Below are positions 50,789-58,971 of a stretch of DNA of 64,000 nucleotides, piece after piece. The stretch covers positions 70,698 through 134,697 of the forward strand of contig CAKRTQ010000005.1 of assembly GCA_934402395.1 (NCBI GenBank). Reading direction: 5' to 3'. Origin of the DNA: an uncultured Eubacteriales bacterium (lineage in GTDB: Bacteria > Bacillota > Clostridia > Oscillospirales > CAG-272). The notes under the pieces are model-generated. The model was not told the DNA's origin and searched no databases. It saw only the letters and a list, made by a program, of their open reading frames with translations. Position numbers and translations under genes: made by a program. Each line of letters opens with the position of its first letter. Within the stretch, counting starts at the first letter, position 1.

Positions 50789-52612
50789 TTACCCGTTCAC
50801 AACGCGCATGAGAAGTCCCGCGCCGGGGTCGAGCGTGATGACGTAATTGCCCGCTTCGTTTTTTGCGGCGTATGCAGAGCCGTCAATGTTCTTCCATGCT
50901 CCCGCGGTCGTGTCAAAGTACTCAAGGCCCTCTGAAAGATCTGAGAAGGTGTAGCTCATACGGTTCTTTTCGCCTTCATCGTAACGCTTGTTTACAAGCA
51001 TGAAGCTGCCGTCGTCAAAAAAGCCTATGACAGCCTGCCTGCCTTCCACCGCGCCGAGGTCGCCGTAGCCCTCGTAGTCGCTGCAGCCGTTTTCGCCCGA
51101 GGGCAGATGGAATACTGCCGTTGACTGCTTGCCGAAAAGCTCGCGCCCGAGCGGAAGGAGCCACTTGTTTATTTCCTGCACATCATAATAATGCTGATAT
51201 TTTTTGCCCGTGTAGTCCATGCAGGCGTTTGTCCACTTTTGATCGGTGAGGCTCTGGTCAAGCCAGAAGGTGAAGTATGATATGCGCTTCATACCGTATG
51301 CCAGCGACATATTCACCTCCCACGCTATCTGTGTGGGGGTGAGGTCGGCGTAGCTCATATGCTTTGTGAGCAGTATGATCTGCATCTGGTCAAGACCTGC
51401 GTCGATACCCGCGCGGCGGACATATTCAAGGTTGGTGAAAAAGCCGGTGCGCGGCGTGTTGCGCTCTCTGAAATGATAGTGGTCGTAGCTTATGTAATGG
51501 GGATCGACCGCAGAGATGTAATCCGAAAGATACTTCCGGTAGGTCGATGCGCCGAGCTGCGTGGTTTTGGCGTAGGTGGGGAAGAGGTTTATCATTCCCA
51601 CACGGTCGGGATCAATCCTGCGCAGAGCCGATATCACCATCCCGAGACGCTCAAATTTGTCGGCGGCAGGCTCATCCATGATGTAATAGCCGCGGAGATT
51701 ATCAAATTCGCGGTAGTCGGCAGCGACTTCGGTGATCACTGCGTCAACTTCCGCCTGCGTCACGGGAGCGGAGCCGAACACGATGTTGTTTATGCGGGCA
51801 TCCCACAGCGCAGAGCAGGTGAGGCCGTATTTTTTGAGCAGACCGAGCGCGATCTTATTGTTTTCGACAGAGTTGTTTTCAAATGGAATGCTCGTGAATC
51901 CGCACTCGGCGATCGCCTTTATGTATTCTTCGTTGATCATATCGCTGCCGTGAGGACCCCAATAATAGGTTATCTCAAAGTTATCCATTCCGGTCGTTTT
52001 TGCGGCCTCCTTTTCTTTGAAGTCGTAGTGATACGTTATCGTGGCTGTCACCGAAAGCTCGCCGCTCTCATCGGTCACCGTGAATGAACGCACCGTGTCG
52101 GCTGCTCCGGCGGGAAGCAGAGCAAGCGGCAGAAGAGCTGTCGCGGCAAGCGCCGCACAGATGATGCGACGGACGCGCTTTCCGCCCGTTTTGCCGCACA
52201 CGGTCATAAATACGGCTCCGACGAGCGCGGTGACGGCGGCGGCGATTCCTGCGGCAGACGAGCCGCAGCCGCGGCTCGCCGGCTTTTCGGCGGCAACGGT
52301 CGTGTCGTCGGCGCGGTTTGTGAATGAAAACGTATGCTTGCCTCCCACGGGGATATCTATGGGTGCCGTATCGCCCGAATACGGGACGTCGGTGTTTGCG
52401 GTGAGAGATACGCTTATCTTCTTTGCGTATTCCGAGGAGATGTTTTCGACCGTTATGCTGACGGTGCCGAGATCGGCGGATATTTCAGATGCAGCACGGA
52501 GCCCGTCTTTTTCGGCTGAGCCTTTTGCGGGAGCCATGTCCCACGCAAATGCAAGCGCGGCGAGAGAAAATGCAAACAGTGTCGCAAGAGCGACCGACAG
52601 TATTTTTTTCAT
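50789..52612 (-). CDS. Membrane-anchored glycosidase-like protein, copy 1
   Basis: 607 residues. Signal peptide (1-23), a beta-sandwich-like domain (about 30-110), a membrane hairpin in the middle (helix 119-139, basic loop CGKTGGKRVRR, helix 150-169), then a second outside region with a TIM-barrel-like domain (about 211-590). Candidate catalytic motif GYYIMDEPAADKF, Asp-Glu-Pro at 313-315, plus SALWDARI, FTFWLDQ and YTGKKYQHYYDVQEIN. The exact glycosidase family is not recognised. AAAGGA lies 7 bases before the ATG at 52612. 35 bases separate it from its paralogue. Probably degrades or remodels a polysaccharide at the cell surface. Confidence 0.65.
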   Translation of the reverse strand: MKKILSVALATLFAFSLAALAFAWDMAPAKGSAEKDGLRAASEISADLGTVSITVENISSEYAKKISVSLTANTDVPYSGDTAPIDIPVGGKHTFSFTNRADDTTVAAEKPASRGCGSSAAGIAAAVTALVGAVFMTVCGKTGGKRVRRIICAALAATALLPLALLPAGAADTVRSFTVTDESGELSVTATITYHYDFKEKEAAKTTGMDNFEITYYWGPHGSDMINEEYIKAIAECGFTSIPFENNSVENNKIALGLLKKYGLTCSALWDARINNIVFGSAPVTQAEVDAVITEVAADYREFDNLRGYYIMDEPAADKFERLGMVISALRRIDPDRVGMINLFPTYAKTTQLGASTYRKYLSDYISAVDPHYISYDHYHFRERNTPRTGFFTNLEYVRRAGIDAGLDQMQIILLTKHMSYADLTPTQIAWEVNMSLAYGMKRISYFTFWLDQSLTDQKWTNACMDYTGKKYQHYYDVQEINKWLLPLGRELFGKQSTAVFHLPSGENGCSDYEGYGDLGAVEGRQAVIGFFDDGSFMLVNKRYDEGEKNRMSYTFSDLSEGLEYFDTTAGAWKNIDGSAYAAKNEAGNYVITLDPGAGLLMRVVNG

Positions 52613-52647
52613 TACAGTGTCCTTTCTGTGATGCGGGTCGATCATGT

Positions 52648-54555
52648 TTATTTTTTAACTCTGAGAAGCACGCCGGCCGCCGCATTGAGCGTCAGAACGT
52701 ATTTTCCCTGTTCGTTCTTTGTCATAAAGTCCGCGCCGTCTGCCGTTTCCCACTTGCCCGAGGCGGTGTTGAAGTATTCAAGTCCGTCCGAGTGGTCGAT
52801 AAGGGTATAGCTGCGGCGGTAATCGTCGCCGTCACGGTAGTTTTTGTTGACTATCATGAAGCTTTCGTCATCGAAGAAGCCTATTACTGCATCCGAGCCC
52901 TCGACCTCGCCGAGGTCGCCGTATGATGTGTATCGGTTTGAAGATGAGGGCGGGTATTCACTCAGATGGTATACAGCTGTTGACTGCTTGCCGAAAAGTT
53001 CGCGTCCGAGCGGAAGGAGCCACTTGTTTATCTCCTGTACGTCGTAGTAGTGCTGATACTTTTTGCCGGTGTAATCCATGCAGGAGTTCGTCCAGCCGTC
53101 GTCGATGAGGTCTTTATCCATCCAGAATGTGAAGTAGGAGATGCGCTTCATGCCGTAAACAAGGTCAAGGTTGACTTCCCACGTGATCTGTGTGGGGGTG
53201 AGATCGGCATAATGCGTGTTTTTGTTTGAATGTTTGGTGAGAAGGATTATCTGCATATAGTCCTTACCGTGCTTGAGCCCGGCTCTTCTTATCTTTTCGA
53301 GGCTGTCGTAGAAACGCGGATTGCACTTGCCGTCTTCCGTGAGCACGTACTGGTCGTAGCTGATATAATGCGGATCCACGATATCGCACAGTTCGTCAAG
53401 ATGAGCGGCATATGTCTTTGAGCCGAGCGTGCCGGGGCTCACCGTGTTGGGAAAGAGGTTTATCATGCTTGAACGTTCGGGATCCAGGCGGCGTATTGCC
53501 GACACTATCATTCCGAGACGCGGGAAGTGCTTTGCCGACGGCTCGTCACGCAGAAGATAGCCGCGAAGATTGTCAAATTCGCGGTAATCGTCAACGACCT
53601 CCTTCACGGTGGCATCCACTTGCTCGGCGGTGAGGTTTTCGGTGGTGTGAACGAGGTGGTTTATGCGCGGATCCCACATGGCAGAGCAGGTGAGACCGTA
53701 CTTTTTGAGCAGCTTCAGCGCGGCTTTGTTGTTTTCTATCGAGTTGTTTTCGATCGGAATGCTCGTAAAACCGCAGTCGGCTATCGCCTTTATGTATTCC
53801 TCATTGAGAATGTCGTTTCCGTGAGGACCCCAGAAATATGTTATTTCAAATTTTTCCATGCCGGTCGATCCCGCGACCTCCTTTTCTTTGAAGTTGTGGT
53901 GATAGGATACTTCCGCAGTCAGCGTAACGCCGCCGGATTCGCCCGAAACGGTAAATGACCGTACCGTGTCTGAGGCGCCGGCCGGAAGCGTTGCCACGGC
54001 AAGGACCGTGACGCAGACAAGCAGTATCCCGAAAAACCGTCGTGTGAGCTTTGTGCTCCTAAAGCAAAGGGCAACCCCAAGTGCTGAGATTACGGATATC
54101 ATTGCAGCCCCGGCGCGCGATGCCGTGCGGCAGCCTTTATCTTCAGATCCGACAGTTGTCGTGTCGGTCCTTTGCGCCAAAAAAGTAAAGGTCATGTCCG
54201 TTCCGACAGCGATGTCAACGGGTCCGGCTGTATTGCCCGCAACGGAGGCGGAGGGCTCGTTTCCGGTAGGTAATGCCACGGGAGCTGTATATACCCACAC
54301 GGCGCCGTCGGATGAGCTTAACGAGACAGTGATCTTTTCCGCATAAACCGATGAGAGGTTATCAAGTCGCACCTGTGCGGTCTCGGGTTTGCCGTCCGTG
54401 TTCTTTGATGTCGTGAGCCATGCCCGCAGCCCGTCCTTTTCGGCTGTGAATGCGATATCCGGTTTGTCGTTCTGCCCGCCGAGCGCAAATGCAAGCGGAA
54501 TAAGGAGGAATGCCGCCAACACAGTGGCAATAACGGTCGTTGCTGTTTTTTTCAT
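52648..54555 (-). CDS. Membrane-anchored glycosidase-like protein, copy 2
   Basis: 635 residues with the plan of copy 1: signal peptide (to about 25), beta domain, membrane hairpin (147-165, basic RSTKLTRR, 174-193), then the barrel with YFWGPHGNDILNEEYIKAI, RGYLLRDEPSAKHF and long stretches identical to copy 1 (for example 'MDYTGKKYQHYYDVQEIN'). The catalytic-looking DEP is kept. It is first in the operon under the promoter at 54636-54664. The barrels are far more alike than the N-terminal domains, so the copies may differ in attachment or binding rather than chemistry. Confidence 0.65.
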   Translation of the reverse strand: MKKTATTVIATVLAAFLLIPLAFALGGQNDKPDIAFTAEKDGLRAWLTTSKNTDGKPETAQVRLDNLSSVYAEKITVSLSSSDGAVWVYTAPVALPTGNEPSASVAGNTAGPVDIAVGTDMTFTFLAQRTDTTTVGSEDKGCRTASRAGAAMISVISALGVALCFRSTKLTRRFFGILLVCVTVLAVATLPAGASDTVRSFTVSGESGGVTLTAEVSYHHNFKEKEVAGSTGMEKFEITYFWGPHGNDILNEEYIKAIADCGFTSIPIENNSIENNKAALKLLKKYGLTCSAMWDPRINHLVHTTENLTAEQVDATVKEVVDDYREFDNLRGYLLRDEPSAKHFPRLGMIVSAIRRLDPERSSMINLFPNTVSPGTLGSKTYAAHLDELCDIVDPHYISYDQYVLTEDGKCNPRFYDSLEKIRRAGLKHGKDYMQIILLTKHSNKNTHYADLTPTQITWEVNLDLVYGMKRISYFTFWMDKDLIDDGWTNSCMDYTGKKYQHYYDVQEINKWLLPLGRELFGKQSTAVYHLSEYPPSSSNRYTSYGDLGEVEGSDAVIGFFDDESFMIVNKNYRDGDDYRRSYTLIDHSDGLEYFNTASGKWETADGADFMTKNEQGKYVLTLNAAAGVLLRVKK

Positions 54556-54609
54556 TTCTTTTCCCTTTCCCGGTTTTGGGGTCCGGCAGGCGTTGCCGAA
54601 GAGCGAAAA

Positions 54610-54696
54610 ACGGAAAGCACCTGCCGACTGATTTTATTATACAGGCTCCGGGAAGCGTTGTCAACAAAAATATCGCTTCCCGCAGGTGCTTTCCGT
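54610..54696. repeat. Nested inverted repeats around the glycosidase-operon promoter
   Basis: Outer arms ACGGAAAGCACCTGC (54610-54624) and GCAGGTGCTTTCCGT (54682-54696) are perfectly complementary; inner arms CGGGAAGCG (54649-54657) and CGCTTCCCG (54674-54682) likewise. On the minus strand the outer hairpin ends in CCGTTTTTCGC, a terminator T-run. The -35 lies in the inner loop and the -10 between the two left arms. Confidence 0.88.
54636..54664 (-). promoter_or_regulatory. Promoter of the glycosidase operon
   Basis: Minus strand TTGACA (54664-54659), 17 bases, TATAAT (54641-54636). Transcripts starting here contain only one outer arm and so escape the terminator. Confidence 0.9.
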
Positions 54697-54712
54697 ATTG
54701 TTTTATTTACGT

Positions 54713-54916
54713 TTATTCTATGTCAAGGTCCGGCGGCTTGTCGAGCTCGCGCGGAGAGGGCGAGCCGTTCTTCTTGCGCTGACGGACGCATTCGGTGAGC
54801 AGATATTCTATCTGTCCGTTCACCGAACGAAAATCGTCCTCCGCCCACGCGGCAATTGCGTCATAAAGCTTTGCCGAAAGCCGCAGCGGGATCTGCTTTT
54901 TCCCGTTGTCACCCAT
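54713..54916 (-). CDS. Arc-like ribbon-helix-helix protein
   Basis: 67 residues. KKQIPLRLSAKLYDAIAAWA then EFRSVNGQ-type 'DDFRSVNGQIEYLLTECV' form the strand-helix-helix of Arc/MetJ DNA-binding proteins; the tail is Pro/acidic. It follows the SPFH gene by 9 bases. The SPFH + small RHH pair recurs in Firmicutes, and the RHH may bind DNA or simply be an assembly partner. Confidence 0.82.
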   Translation of the reverse strand: MGDNGKKQIPLRLSAKLYDAIAAWAEDDFRSVNGQIEYLLTECVRQRKKNGSPSPRELDKPPDLDIE

Positions 54917-54925
54917 GGCGAGGCA

Positions 54926-55945
54926 TCAATAAATGCTGCCGGAATTCACGACCGGCTGTGCATCGCGGTTTCCGCAAAGCACAACGAGCAGGTTAGAGAC
55001 CATTGCCGCCTTGCGTTCTTCATCGAGCTCTATCGTTCCGCGCTCGGCAAGTCTGTCAAGTGCCATTTCGACCATTCCGACCGCACCGTCAACTATCATG
55101 CGGCGCGCATCGATTATCGCGGATGCCTGCTGACGTTGAAGCATGACCGCCGCGATCTCGGTAGCGTATGCAAGATAGGTGATGCGCGCTTCGAGTATCT
55201 CTATGCCCGCATCGTTCACGCGGTCCTGTATCTCATCGCGTATGCGTGACGCTACGACATCGCTTGAACCGCGCAGACTGCCGTCGTCGGCAATGCCGTC
55301 GCCCGTTGTGTCAACGTTGGGCGCGACGTCATACGGATAAATGCGCACGACATTGCGCAGCGCGCTGTCGCACTGGAGCGAGAGGTATTCCTTGTAGTTG
55401 TCAACGTTGAATACAGCCTTGGCTGTGTCGACTATGCGCCATGTCACGGCAATGCCGATCTCAATGGGGTTTCCGAGGCAGTCGTTGACCTTCTGGCGGT
55501 TGTTGTTGAGCGTCATTATCTTGAGGGATATCTTCTTGTTCGCCGGCTCGACCTCGGCGCCCTGCTGTGCGTTTGCGGCAATGTTCTTTACCGTCGTTAC
55601 GTCTCCGCTCTGGCTGAGCTTTGTTTTGGCTGCGGGGTTTACCGCAACGCAGAAGGGATTTACAAAGTAAAATCCGTCTCCGCGCAGCGTGCCGACATAT
55701 TTGCCGAAAAGCGTGAGCACGAGCGCCTCCTGAGGGCGGAGCACCTTCAGTCCGATGAACGGGATGAATCCGACACACATCCAGACGCAGGACACAACAA
55801 AAACGACAGTTGACGTCGTTGAGCCGCCGTTCTCCATTCCGATGCCGCTGAGGATCATTCCCGCTATGGCTGCCGCATAAAGCAGTATAGTTAAAATGAG
55901 TACCGCCATGCCGTTCTTTCTTGTTTTACATATCTTTTCTTTCAT
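54926..55945 (-). CDS. SPFH/Band 7 membrane protein
   Basis: 339 residues. Basic N-terminus, two membrane helices (about 14-35 and 46-62), then the SPFH domain (VLRPQEALVLTLFGKYVGTLRGDGFYFVNP) with an inserted acidic loop (NVDTTGDGIADDGSL), and a helical region (LEARITYLAYATEIAAVML, AIIDARRMIVDGAV) of the flotillin/stomatin type. Such proteins form large membrane-bound cages and organise microdomains or protease complexes. The promoter is at 55996-56024. Confidence 0.9.
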   Translation of the reverse strand: MKEKICKTRKNGMAVLILTILLYAAAIAGMILSGIGMENGGSTTSTVVFVVSCVWMCVGFIPFIGLKVLRPQEALVLTLFGKYVGTLRGDGFYFVNPFCVAVNPAAKTKLSQSGDVTTVKNIAANAQQGAEVEPANKKISLKIMTLNNNRQKVNDCLGNPIEIGIAVTWRIVDTAKAVFNVDNYKEYLSLQCDSALRNVVRIYPYDVAPNVDTTGDGIADDGSLRGSSDVVASRIRDEIQDRVNDAGIEILEARITYLAYATEIAAVMLQRQQASAIIDARRMIVDGAVGMVEMALDRLAERGTIELDEERKAAMVSNLLVVLCGNRDAQPVVNSGSIY

Positions 55946-55995
55946 ATTGATGCCTTTCCCGGTTCTTTGCCGTCTGTTTGTTATTTGGTATCATT

Positions 55996-56024
55996 ATGAT
56001 ATCACAAAAATATCTCTTTGTCAA
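55996..56024 (-). promoter_or_regulatory. Promoter of the SPFH-RHH operon
   Basis: Minus strand TTGACA (56024-56019), 17 bases, TATCAT (56001-55996). Confidence 0.8.
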
Positions 56025-56091
56025 TACCCCGAAGTGAAAAAAACAACCGCAGGTTTAGTTTTTTTTGTGCGTTTTTTCTATGCCGTATATC

Positions 56092-56120
56092 TTGTTATCC
56101 GGCGTGCATTGTGATATAAT
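56092..56120 (+). promoter_or_regulatory. Promoter of the tldD-tldE operon
   Basis: TTGTTA (56092-56097), 17 bases, TATAAT (56115-56120), extended -10 (TGA). Confidence 0.82.
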
Positions 56121-56169
56121 TATTTTGTAAAAGAAGCACTTTTCAAAGTAAGCCAAACGGAGGTCCCAA

Positions 56170-57555
56170 ATGCTTGATTCTTTTGTTTTTGAAAAAAAAG
56201 GACTTTTCCTACCGGGCGCCGACACAACGGTGCGCGTGCAGAAAAGCCGTAACCGCCGTATCGTTCTTCTCGGCGGAAATATCGTAGGAAACCAGCGCTC
56301 CGAATCATCGGGCGTTTCCGCTCGTGTGCGTCGCGGGGGAATGTACGGTTTTTCATCGGTCGCGGGCTGCACGCCCGAGGCTGTTGATGCGGTCATACGC
56401 GCTGCGGGAGAAAACGCTGCGTTTATGGATGAGCGTCTGCGCCGCGGTAAGCCCGCGCTGGCTCCCATGCCCTCGGGCATGATCACCGAGTACAGCGATG
56501 CCGCCGATCCGGAGCAGAAATTCTACATTGAATTTGCCCGCACCATAGATGCGTACATCGTGAAAAAGTTCCCCGATCTTGCGAGCCGCAATATCGTTCT
56601 TTTCAATGAATGCATTGAAAAGGTGATCGCAACGTCCGACTGTGCCGACGGTCACGTGGGAATGAACCGCAGCAATATGTATGTTATCATGTCCGCAATG
56701 ACTCCCGCAGGTGTCACCGTTGAGCATACCGGTATATTTGGCGGTTGGGGGGATTTTGAAAGTCAGTTCCACTCGCCCGAGGAGTTTTATCCCGAGCTTG
56801 ACAAGCTGCATGAGGAGATCATGAAAAAGAGAGAGGGAGTATACGCAGAGGCGGGCGTGAAGACCTGCATACTTGCCGGCGAGCTATCCGGAATGCTGGC
56901 GCACGAGGCTGTCGGTCATACCGTTGAGGCGGATATGGTCATGGGCGGCTCTGTCGCCGCTCACCTTATGGGCAAGCAAGTGGCAAGCGAGCTTGTATCT
57001 ATGGTGGACTTTGCGCATACCGCGCTCGGCAGACCCGCTCCGCTTCCGGTGTGGCTTGACGATGAGGGTGTGGTCGCCAAGGACGCCGTGCTGATAAAGG
57101 ACGGTATCCTTACCGGATATATGCACAACCGCGAAAGCGCCGCGCGCTTCGGCACAGAGCCATGCGGCAATGCACGCGCTTTTGCCTTCTCGGACGAACC
57201 TCTTATCCGCATGAGAAATACCGCTGTGCTTCCCGGAAAGTCAAAGCTTGAGGATATGATAGCCTCGGTCGACGACGGCTATCTGCTTTGCAGCACAAAC
57301 AACGGTCAGGCGGACACAACCGGCGAATTCATGTTCGGCGTCACCATGGGCTATGAGATAAAGAAGGGCAAGCTCGGTCGCGCCATACTTGACACTACTA
57401 TATCCGGCGTGGCGTTTGAAATGCTCAAGACAGTTGACATGGTTTCGGATACCGTGGCATGGGCGTCCTCCGGCTACTGCGGCAAAAAGCAGCCCATGCC
57501 GGTGGGGATGGGCGGTCCCGCACTGCGCTGCCGTGTGAATATAGGCGGCCGCTGA
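56170..57555 (+). CDS. TldD-type metalloprotease subunit
   Basis: 461 residues. The metal-binding HExxxH is intact: HEAVGHTVE at 245-253 (His245, Glu246, His250), which marks the catalytic TldD half of TldD/TldE proteases. These heterodimers thread and cleave unfolded peptides and mature some microcins. CGNARAFAFSDEPLIRM and STNNGQADTTGEFMFG are family blocks for the C-terminal barrel. GGAGG precedes the ATG; the TldE-like partner begins 23 bases downstream. No peptide substrate gene is adjacent. Confidence 0.9.
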   Translation: MLDSFVFEKKGLFLPGADTTVRVQKSRNRRIVLLGGNIVGNQRSESSGVSARVRRGGMYGFSSVAGCTPEAVDAVIRAAGENAAFMDERLRRGKPALAPMPSGMITEYSDAADPEQKFYIEFARTIDAYIVKKFPDLASRNIVLFNECIEKVIATSDCADGHVGMNRSNMYVIMSAMTPAGVTVEHTGIFGGWGDFESQFHSPEEFYPELDKLHEEIMKKREGVYAEAGVKTCILAGELSGMLAHEAVGHTVEADMVMGGSVAAHLMGKQVASELVSMVDFAHTALGRPAPLPVWLDDEGVVAKDAVLIKDGILTGYMHNRESAARFGTEPCGNARAFAFSDEPLIRMRNTAVLPGKSKLEDMIASVDDGYLLCSTNNGQADTTGEFMFGVTMGYEIKKGKLGRAILDTTISGVAFEMLKTVDMVSDTVAWASSGYCGKKQPMPVGMGGPALRCRVNIGGR

Positions 57556-57578
57556 TAAAAGAAGGGAGATCTATAAAT

Positions 57579-58886
57579 ATGAAGGAAATATATAATCTTG
57601 ACGCTGTTGCCGAAAACGCCATTGCGGCTCTTCTTGCGGCGGGCGCCAACAAGGCATCCTGCACGGTAAATTACGGCGAGGTGCATGAATTCAATTATGA
57701 AGGCGGCGATTTTTCGCTTTTCCGCACGCTCTTCAACACCACAATGTCGCTTATGTCCATAAAGAACGGTAAAAAGGGAAGCGCGCGCATAAACAGCTTT
57801 GAGACAGATGCCATTGCAGCCGCCGTGCGCGACTGCCTTGCCACCGGCGAGGCTGCCGCACCGGATGATGCGTGGGACATTGCTCCCGTTATTGCCAACG
57901 GCTCGTTTACCGAGGGCGAACTTGAGCCCGATACAGAACGGCTTTTCGAACGCACACGCGAATTTGTCGATGATATCGGCAGAATGTTCCCCAAGATCGT
58001 TGTCGAGCAGCTCATAACCGATCACTCGGCATTCCACAATGTTTACCGCAACTCAAACGGCGTCTGTTTTGATACACGCGGAGGATATTACAGCTGTTCT
58101 CCCATGTTTGCGGCGCATGAAGGGGAAAAGTCATCGTCATTTTTCTATTCCCAGTGCGTCACGCACGATCTCTCAAAGCCGTTCATGGAGTGCGGCTCAA
58201 TGAAGCAGGACTTTGCCGATACCGAACGTCAGATAGAGACCCGCGCCGTTGAGGGCAAGTTCACCGGGACCGTTATACTCACACCCGGCTGCCTTGACGA
58301 GCTTCTCGGCTCCGCGCTGAATAATTTTGCAGGCGACCGCCATATACTTGACGGCACCAGCATCTGGCTTGACAAGCTGGGCAAAAAGGTCGCTCACGAA
58401 TCGCTTACCGTCACCGTTGCGGCGCGCGACCCGCGCCTCGCCATGACGGATCACTATACCTCCGAGGGCTTCCCGGCAGAAAACTTCAATATAATTGAAA
58501 ACGGCGTGCTGTGCGAATTCAACATTTCGAATTACGTTGCAAACAAGACCTCAAAACGCCGCGCACCCAACGACAGCGGCAGATTCATTATTGAAGGCGG
58601 CAAAACGCCGCTCACGGATATGATAGCTTCGGTGAAGCACGGACTTCTCGTGGCGCGTTTTTCGGGCGGCGAGCCGTCGGCAAACGGAGATTTTTCCGGC
58701 GTTGCAAAGAACAGCTTTATAATTGAGGAAGGAAAAATCACCGGCGCCGCAGCCGAAACCATGATATCGGGCAATCTTTCCGATATGCTTATGAACATTG
58801 TGGATATTTCCGCCGAGACGGTGGCGGACGGCGTTGCGCTGAAGCCGTATATCTCATTTGACGGCATAACGATATCCGGTAAATGA
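57579..58886 (+). CDS. TldE/PmbA-type protease partner subunit
   Basis: 435 residues from the ATG at 57579 (GGGAG upstream; the frame is open from 57459 but overlaps tldD). It lacks HExxxH, as expected of the TldE half, and carries GKFTGTVILTPGCLDELLG and the C-terminal blocks FIIEGGKTPLTDMIASVKHGLL and NGDFSGVAKNSFIIEEGKI. It forms the closed barrel with the TldD-type subunit. A terminator follows. Confidence 0.9.
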   Translation: MKEIYNLDAVAENAIAALLAAGANKASCTVNYGEVHEFNYEGGDFSLFRTLFNTTMSLMSIKNGKKGSARINSFETDAIAAAVRDCLATGEAAAPDDAWDIAPVIANGSFTEGELEPDTERLFERTREFVDDIGRMFPKIVVEQLITDHSAFHNVYRNSNGVCFDTRGGYYSCSPMFAAHEGEKSSSFFYSQCVTHDLSKPFMECGSMKQDFADTERQIETRAVEGKFTGTVILTPGCLDELLGSALNNFAGDRHILDGTSIWLDKLGKKVAHESLTVTVAARDPRLAMTDHYTSEGFPAENFNIIENGVLCEFNISNYVANKTSKRRAPNDSGRFIIEGGKTPLTDMIASVKHGLLVARFSGGEPSANGDFSGVAKNSFIIEEGKITGAAAETMISGNLSDMLMNIVDISAETVADGVALKPYISFDGITISGK

Positions 58887-58896
58887 TATTTTTATG

Positions 58897-58937
58897 GCAG
58901 GGTGGACCGGGCGCAGGCGCGGTCCGTCCTGCCTTTA
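58897..58937 (+). terminator. Terminator of the tldD-tldE operon
   Basis: A 14-bp stem, 58897-58910 / 58921-58934 (GGCAGG..GGACCG with CGGTCC..CCTGCC, two wobble pairs), 10-base loop, then TTTAATT. Confidence 0.88.
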
Positions 58938-58971
58938 ATTGATCTTCTGATCAGCAAAAGGGAGTGCTTTT

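Noticed and set aside
54610..54696. Invertible promoter (phase-variation switch)
   Set aside because: The arms are short and close together, the outer hairpin ends in a T-run as a terminator should, and no recombinase gene is adjacent. Kept only as a testable alternative.
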